Of a DNA stretch of 28,948 nucleotides, positions 24,684 through 28,948 are shown one piece after another. Origin of the DNA: Planctomycetota bacterium (GTDB taxonomy: Bacteria > Planctomycetota > Phycisphaerae > FEN-1346 > JAACEH01). The notes under the pieces were generated by a model. That model made no database searches. It was not told where the DNA came from and saw only the letters and a program-made list of their open reading frames with translations. How positions within the stretch are numbered: the stretch's first letter is position 1; every line of letters starts with the position of its first letter. Location: contig JAFGPY010000430.1 in the NCBI GenBank assembly GCA_016935955.1, positions 1-28,948 of the forward strand, in the 5' to 3' direction. Made by a program: the position numbers and the translations under genes.

Positions 24684-25634
24684 GTGAACACCAGAACCAG
24701 CCGCAATGTTCCAGGGGGTACGGTCCGTGCTGCGCGCCCTCCGCTGCGCCCGTGGAAGACCGTCCTCATTGCCGTGACCGTCTCGATCGTTGGCATGGCG
24801 ATCGTCTACGGACTTTCCCTGTGGCGACGGACCATGGCCTGTGATCCCAAGTTCTGTGTCGACACGTCCGATCTCAAACTCGTTCAACAAACATCCTGGA
24901 TGACGCCCGAAATCGCCGACGAGATCAGCGCCTCGCTCGCCTGTTTGCCGCCGCGTCTCAGCCTGATGGACCACACCGCCAGTCGCCGCGTGGCCGAGTG
25001 CCTGGAGGCCAATCCCTGGATTCGCAAGGTCTACCACGTGCGGCTCGATTCGCCCAAGGTGGCCGGGCAGAGCAACGGCCTGGAGGTCTCGATGGGTTTC
25101 CGCCGGCCCGTGGCCTTCGTCGAGATCGGAAAGGGAAACCAAGCCCGTTATGTCATGGTCGACGGCGAGGGTGTGCGGCTCGGTGACCGGCAGTACCTGG
25201 ATCCCGAGTTGGGAGACCGTCGCCTGGTCGTGCTCACGGGCGTGCCCACATTGCCGCCCGAGCCCGGCGTCGTGTGGGCCGATGCCGCCGTGATTGGCGG
25301 CGCACAGGTTGCCGACCTGCTCAAGAACCGCGTTGCCGACTTTGGCGTCTGTCGCATCGATGTCGGTAACGTTGAGAAACGCCTCGACCGCAGAGAGCCG
25401 GAAATTGTCCTCTATACAAAACGCAGCGTGACGCGTATTGTATGGGGTAAGCCGCCGTGCCGCGAGGCCGAGTTGCTCGAGAACATCACCGCCCGGGGCA
25501 AAATCCAGTTGCTCGACCAGGCCTATGAGAAATTCGGCGGACTGCACGAGGCAGTCGAAGAAGTGAATCTGGTTCTGCGAAGCGTTCGCCCCTACCGTGG
25601 CCCGCAGCGCAACACGGCGACCATCCGGGGCTGA
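24684..25634 (+). CDS. ftsQ: FtsQ/DivIB-like cell division protein
   Basis: This 316-residue bitopic protein has a basic cytoplasmic N-terminus, a membrane span (about 27-46) and a periplasmic region. The block CLEANPWIRKVYHVRLDSP followed by LEVSMGFRRPVAFVE fits the POTRA and beta region of FtsQ, and the end EEVNLVLRSVRPY fits its final strands. FtsQ links FtsL/FtsB to the divisome. The position after ddl is the classical one for ftsQ. Similarity is low, as usual for the family. The GTG start at 24684 has no visible ribosome site. The frame stays open back to the ddl stop, which is in the same frame, but no better start is seen. Confidence 0.78.
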   Translation: MNTRTSRNVPGGTVRAARPPLRPWKTVLIAVTVSIVGMAIVYGLSLWRRTMACDPKFCVDTSDLKLVQQTSWMTPEIADEISASLACLPPRLSLMDHTASRRVAECLEANPWIRKVYHVRLDSPKVAGQSNGLEVSMGFRRPVAFVEIGKGNQARYVMVDGEGVRLGDRQYLDPELGDRRLVVLTGVPTLPPEPGVVWADAAVIGGAQVADLLKNRVADFGVCRIDVGNVEKRLDRREPEIVLYTKRSVTRIVWGKPPCREAELLENITARGKIQLLDQAYEKFGGLHEAVEEVNLVLRSVRPYRGPQRNTATIRG

Positions 25635-25664
25635 CACTTGCCCTCGTCAAGGTTGGAATCGCCC

Positions 25665-26423
25665 ATGGACTCTAGGTACCAGGATACTCCCACCGCAACC
25701 GGACCCGCGGAACCCCGCCGTGCCGACCGGCTTTTCGCCTTGGCGGCTGTCTGTGTCGTCGTGCTGGCGGCCGTACTGCTCGTGGCCACGCTTCTGGCTT
25801 CCGTCAGCCGTCAGGCGTCCGTATTGACCTCACCCGTCAACGCCCTGGCCGCTGTGGCTGCAACGTGGACCGTGTTGTTACTGGTGCTTTATCCGATGTG
25901 GCCCGGGACCTTGCTCGGTGAAGGCGATCCGGTGGAGCGATTCGGTCGCTGGCTGCTGCTGCGTGCAGCCGAAGTCCTCTTGCTGGCCTTCGTGGCCTCA
26001 CCGGTTCTGCTTGCCGCCGCAATCTTCGCCGGCCAGCCACTGTTGCGCGTGGCTCAGGTCTTCCTGGGCCTGGCGGGCGCGGGCCTGGCGGCCATTGCCT
26101 ATCGCCTGGCCTATCGTGCCTGCGACGCGCCGTGGCAGGGGGCTGCCCTCATGGACGTCATGCTCTTTCTGTTCGGTCCTCTGGTGCTCGGCTACCTCGT
26201 GCTCGAAAACAGCGGCAGTTCGATCGGTTGGGCGTGGCTCATCTCGCCGCTGGCTCTGGCGAGAGCGGTTTCCTTCGAAGGCTTGACGTTCGCGGACGCG
26301 AGTTTCTGGGTCGGCCTGGTCGGCTACTCGGCCGTGAGTGTGCCGGCGCTGGTACTGCTCCGCTGGCTTGCGGCGAGACATCGTCGTCAATCTCAGCCGC
26401 ACAGTCGCGACACGATCATCTGA
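25665..26423 (+). CDS. Hypothetical polytopic membrane protein downstream of ftsQ
   Basis: The 252-residue product has a short polar N-terminus and about six or seven hydrophobic segments (around 23-47, 58-79, 97-123, 126-150, 160-181, 187-200 and 214-236). The loops are short, and the C-terminus is basic. I recognise no family or catalytic motif; its pattern of small-residue-rich helices is like many integral membrane proteins of unknown role. The ATG at 25665 is preferred to a TTG at 25638 because GGAA lies about seven bases upstream. It follows ftsQ by 30 bases, in the place where ftsA usually begins, and is probably co-transcribed with the cluster. Confidence 0.7.
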   Translation: MDSRYQDTPTATGPAEPRRADRLFALAAVCVVVLAAVLLVATLLASVSRQASVLTSPVNALAAVAATWTVLLLVLYPMWPGTLLGEGDPVERFGRWLLLRAAEVLLLAFVASPVLLAAAIFAGQPLLRVAQVFLGLAGAGLAAIAYRLAYRACDAPWQGAALMDVMLFLFGPLVLGYLVLENSGSSIGWAWLISPLALARAVSFEGLTFADASFWVGLVGYSAVSVPALVLLRWLAARHRRQSQPHSRDTII

Positions 26424-26502
26424 TACCTTGGCCTGTGATCCCACTCAGTTCGGAATTCAGTTCGCGGGAATCGATCACCATTGATCGGCGCGCAGCCGCA
26501 AC

Positions 26503-27480
26503 TCAGACCGCAGGCTCTGCGGCCGCAGGAGGAGTACTTGTCTGTCCGACAGCGGTCGCCCTCTTCTTCCGCGGTGGTGGCGGCTCTCGCCAGCGACGGT
26601 GCATCCAAAGATACTGGTCCGGAGCATTGCGGATCAGTCTCTCCAGGGCCTTTGTGTAGCGGATGGTGATACTCTTGATCGCTTCCTTGTCGTCGGCGTA
26701 GTCCTGCGGGTCGATGACGTCCTCGATGTGGGTTCGGAATTTGAAGCGATTGCCCAGCCGCCAAGCGCCGGCCACGGCGATCGGGCAGTTCATCTGCATG
26801 GCCAGCAGGGCGATGCTCTTGTAGGTCGAGGCCGGACGCCCGAAGAAGTCCACCCACACGCCCTTGTTGCCGGCATGCTGGTCGGCCACGAAACACAGCG
26901 GCGATTGCTGCTGGATCACCTTGACCGCCAGATCGGCGGCCCCGAACTTGCTGATGATGCACTGGCCGGTTTCCTCGCGGTGCTTGAGCAGCCAGCGGTC
27001 GATGTAGGGATTGTCAATCGGCCGGGCCACGGCGTAGGTCCGGATGCCCAGGGACCCGACCATGTAGCCGAGGACCTCCCAGTTGCCGAAATGGCCGGTC
27101 AGAAGAATGATGCCGCGGTTATCGCAGATGACCCGCAGTGCCGTTGCCACGTTGTCCAGTTCCACGTACTCGTGCCACGTGTGGCGGTTGATCAGCTTGG
27201 CCAGGCTCAGAATCTCCATGCCGAGCATGATCATGTGCTGGCAGCACCTTCGGGCCGTTCTGCGGACGCGTCGTGGCGACCAGTCCGGGAAGCTGAGGCT
27301 CAGGTTTTCGATGGCCCGTTTGCGGTGCTTCGCGTCGATCAGGTAAAACAGGTTGCCCAGTCCGCGGGCCACCAGTTGCATGACTTCGATGGGAAACAAC
27401 TGAACCAGCAGCACGCCCGTACGCAGCACGACGTAGAGCGTGTAGTCGAGAAGTTTGTTCCTCGGGCGCTTGGCGGCCAT
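26503..27480 (-). CDS. LpxL/HtrB-type lysophospholipid acyltransferase
   Basis: This 325-residue protein belongs to the lipid A late acyltransferase family, which transfers acyl chains to lipid A precursors at the cytoplasmic face of the inner membrane. An N-terminal hydrophobic stretch (about 13-35) is followed by the catalytic HFGNWE motif at 130-135 (His130 and Glu135). VADQHAGNKGVWVDFFGRPA (about 198-217), with its conserved Asp-Gln, and PDQYLWMHRRWR at about 287-298 are the other family marks. A Pro/Ala-rich tail ends it. Its presence suggests lipid A in an outer membrane, although the family also includes mycobacterial PatA-type mannoside acyltransferases. The gene converges on the preceding membrane protein gene. 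Confidence 0.88.
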   Translation of the reverse strand: MAAKRPRNKLLDYTLYVVLRTGVLLVQLFPIEVMQLVARGLGNLFYLIDAKHRKRAIENLSLSFPDWSPRRVRRTARRCCQHMIMLGMEILSLAKLINRHTWHEYVELDNVATALRVICDNRGIILLTGHFGNWEVLGYMVGSLGIRTYAVARPIDNPYIDRWLLKHREETGQCIISKFGAADLAVKVIQQQSPLCFVADQHAGNKGVWVDFFGRPASTYKSIALLAMQMNCPIAVAGAWRLGNRFKFRTHIEDVIDPQDYADDKEAIKSITIRYTKALERLIRNAPDQYLWMHRRWREPPPPRKKRATAVGQTSTPPAAAEPAV

Positions 27481-27519
27481 GCAGTTGTTGTTCCTTTGCC
27501 GAAGCTCTTGCGAGGCCGC

Positions 27520-27548
27520 AGTTTACCAGTTGACCCGGCGAAGGTCAA
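27520..27548 (-). promoter_or_regulatory. Sigma-70 promoter for the LpxL-like gene
   Basis: On the minus strand TTGACC (27548-27543) is followed after exactly 17 bases by TAAACT (27525-27520). Transcription would begin near 27513, giving a leader of about 33 bases before the ATG at 27480. Confidence 0.6.
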
Positions 27549-27549
27549 C
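27529..27549. promoter_or_regulatory. Inverted repeat over the LpxL promoter -35, candidate operator
   Basis: GTTGACC (27529-27535) and GGTCAAC (27543-27549) form a perfect seven-base dyad separated by seven bases. It covers the -35 and most of the spacer of the minus-strand promoter, a position suited to repression by a dimeric regulator. No regulator gene is adjacent. Confidence 0.4.
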
Positions 27550-27656
27550 GTGCCGTGTCGCGGCCCCTGATCGTCGGGAAGTACCGCCGGGGCCTGTGCG
27601 TCAACTCTTCGGGCGACGCCGGGGACGGGTGATGCCGGGGCGGGGCGACTCTGCAA

Positions 27657-27685
27657 TTGACCTTCCGGTGCCATCGCTGTAACCT
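27657..27685 (+). promoter_or_regulatory. Possible promoter for the zinc-ribbon/RING-like gene
   Basis: TTGACC at 27657-27662 and TAACCT at 27680-27685 are 17 bases apart. The -35 is good and the -10 is weak (three of six). It would give a leader of about 60 bases before the ATG at 27751. Confidence 0.4.
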
Positions 27686-27750
27686 GTTGGAGGCGGCGTG
27701 GCGGTCGGTCAGTGTGCGGGCACATCAGTCGTCGGAGGAGACCAGAACCG

Positions 27751-28875
27751 ATGGGGCGGATCGTATCCTGCAAATCCTGCGGCCGGTGGGTGGAACTGGA
27801 TCGCACCGAGTCGGTCCGCGATTATGTCTGTTCAGAGTGCCGGGGTGCCTCGGCCGCGACGAATGCCGAGGGGACTACGTCGGAGCCCGTAGCGTCTCGC
27901 CCCGCGCGGCCGGTGCCGTCCATCGGTCCCGACAGCGGGACCATCGGTTCGACAGTTGGCACGGTCGAGATGCCGCGTCTCGTCGACATGAGTGGCTCGG
28001 ATACGACGGGTGGTCTGACCATCGAAATGTCGGGAGCAGAGGAGGCGCGACGCCGGCTTGAGAATCTGGCTGCTCAACAGCAGATCGGCGATAGCCCCGA
28101 GTTGAGCGAACTGAAGGCCCGCGGCGTCGATACGCTCGGCGTGGCTCGCGAGGTGCTCGGCGATGGGATCGATTGGGCCCAGCAGATGGCCTCGGACTTC
28201 GCCATCGGGCAGGCCATGGAGGCGACCGAGGAAGCCTCACGCCTTGTGCAGGATAAGGGGCTCGGCGCCGTCCGGGAACTGGACGATCTTCTGAAGCAAC
28301 AGGCCGGCCGCGCACGCGACGATGCGCTGAAAACCGCCGAGAGCGAGTTGAAGAAGGGGGCCAGCCGCGTTGCGGACGCCGCACTCAAGAAGCTGGCGTC
28401 GATCAGACCATCGCGCGTCGTGCGGAGGGTCGACCAGGCCACGGAACATCAGGGCGAGTGTAAGCTGTGCCACGAGCCGATCGTTCCAGGCGACCGCGTG
28501 ACTGTATGCCCGAAGTGCGGCTTGCGCTATCACCTGAAGTGCTTCACGATGAACGGTTGTGTCTCACCTCTCTGTCGCGCTGCCGCGCAGCCGACGCAGG
28601 CGCCACCTATGGCCCGCCCGGCCGAGCGCCGCGATGTGCCCATCACCATGGCCGGCGGAAGTCCCAAACCGCGTCGCTGCACGACGTGCGGTGCCCAAGT
28701 CAGTCGCGGATCGCTTGTGTGTCCGCAGTGCGGCCGGTGGCTCTACAGCGGTCGCATGAAGAACGATCCGCGAAGCGGACGTCGACCCCGTGACGCTGGG
28801 GCCGGTTGCGGAACCGCAGTCCTCATGTTCGTCGGTGTTGCAGCCGCATTGCTTTACTGGTGGATGGGTGCGTAA
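27751..28875 (+). CDS. Membrane protein with zinc ribbons and a prokaryotic RING-like domain
   Basis: The 374-residue product has an N-terminal zinc ribbon (Cys7, Cys10, Cys27, Cys30), a polar region, and a long charged helical part (about 95-220). A second cysteine domain lies at about 237-275, with CKLC, CPKC, His261, Cys264, Cys270 and Cys275. A third ribbon has CTTC and CPQC (310-327), and a membrane span at about 353-371 lies at the C-terminus. The second domain resembles the prokaryotic RING finger family 1 pattern (CxxCxEPIxPGDxVxxCPxCGxxxHxxC). Such domains can bind partner proteins, but ubiquitin-ligase activity is not shown for this type. The ATG at 27751 follows GGAGGAG by 11 to 12 bases; an upstream in-frame GTG (27712) would add 13 basic residues. 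Confidence 0.75.
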   Translation: MGRIVSCKSCGRWVELDRTESVRDYVCSECRGASAATNAEGTTSEPVASRPARPVPSIGPDSGTIGSTVGTVEMPRLVDMSGSDTTGGLTIEMSGAEEARRRLENLAAQQQIGDSPELSELKARGVDTLGVAREVLGDGIDWAQQMASDFAIGQAMEATEEASRLVQDKGLGAVRELDDLLKQQAGRARDDALKTAESELKKGASRVADAALKKLASIRPSRVVRRVDQATEHQGECKLCHEPIVPGDRVTVCPKCGLRYHLKCFTMNGCVSPLCRAAAQPTQAPPMARPAERRDVPITMAGGSPKPRRCTTCGAQVSRGSLVCPQCGRWLYSGRMKNDPRSGRRPRDAGAGCGTAVLMFVGVAAALLYWWMGA

Positions 28876-28948
28876 GGCGGGGTCGCATCTGCACTGGAGC
28901 GCATCGTTTACCAAAGCATTGATGAAACGCCGCGAGGTTGCCTCTTCA

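Noticed and set aside
26472..26487. CGATCA-N4-TGATCG dyad between the convergent genes as a bidirectional terminator
   Set aside because: The stem is only six bp and has no T tract on either side, so it is not convincing.

Overview
This is a GC-rich chromosomal window dominated by a nearly complete division and cell wall (dcw) cluster, about 9.25 to 25.6 kb, all on the + strand. Several clues suggest a planctomycete-type Gram-negative bacterium, perhaps near Phycisphaerae: a PEP-CTERM protein, a DUF4416 protein, a lipid A-type acyltransferase, a prokaryotic RING-like zinc protein, and a dcw cluster with no ftsA or ftsZ. This placement is an inference from gene content; there is no rRNA gene in the window.

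Layout. (1) 222-4263: three genes joined by ATGA stop/start overlaps encode a DUF4416 protein, a WecA/TagO-like polyprenyl-phosphate sugar-phosphate transferase and an O-antigen ligase/polymerase-like membrane protein with a soluble C-terminal tail. They look like a small surface-polysaccharide operon. (2) 4304-7309: a promoter, an RDD-domain membrane protein with a large non-RDD N-terminal part, and a uroporphyrinogen-decarboxylase-fold protein. (3) 7310-9161: two long intergenic stretches flank a PEP-CTERM protein that has its own promoter, structured leader and strong terminator. (4) 9162-25634: mraZ promoter with possible MraZ boxes, then mraZ, a small unknown gene, rsmH, a triple-LysM membrane protein, ftsL-like, ftsI, murE, murF, mraY, ftsW, murG, murC, murB, ddl and an ftsQ-like gene. 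(5) 25665-28875: a polytopic membrane protein, a convergent LpxL/HtrB-type acyltransferase, and a divergent zinc-ribbon/RING-like membrane protein.

How the genes fit together. MurB, MurC, MurE, MurF and Ddl build the UDP-MurNAc-pentapeptide; the DNPR motif of MurE predicts meso-diaminopimelate. MraY and MurG convert it to lipid II. FtsW and FtsI polymerise and cross-link septal peptidoglycan, with FtsL- and FtsQ-like bitopic proteins as scaffold. MurD, which normally lies between mraY and ftsW, is absent here, and ftsA/ftsZ do not follow ftsQ. A LysM protein sits where the cluster turns from rsmH to ftsL. Hairpins between rsmH and lysM and between ftsL and ftsI, together with an internal promoter placing the murC start codon at the predicted transcription start, suggest that the cluster is not one uniform transcription unit.

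No tRNA, rRNA, CRISPR array, insertion sequence or phage gene was recognised. All functional calls come from reading motifs by eye; no database search was possible.
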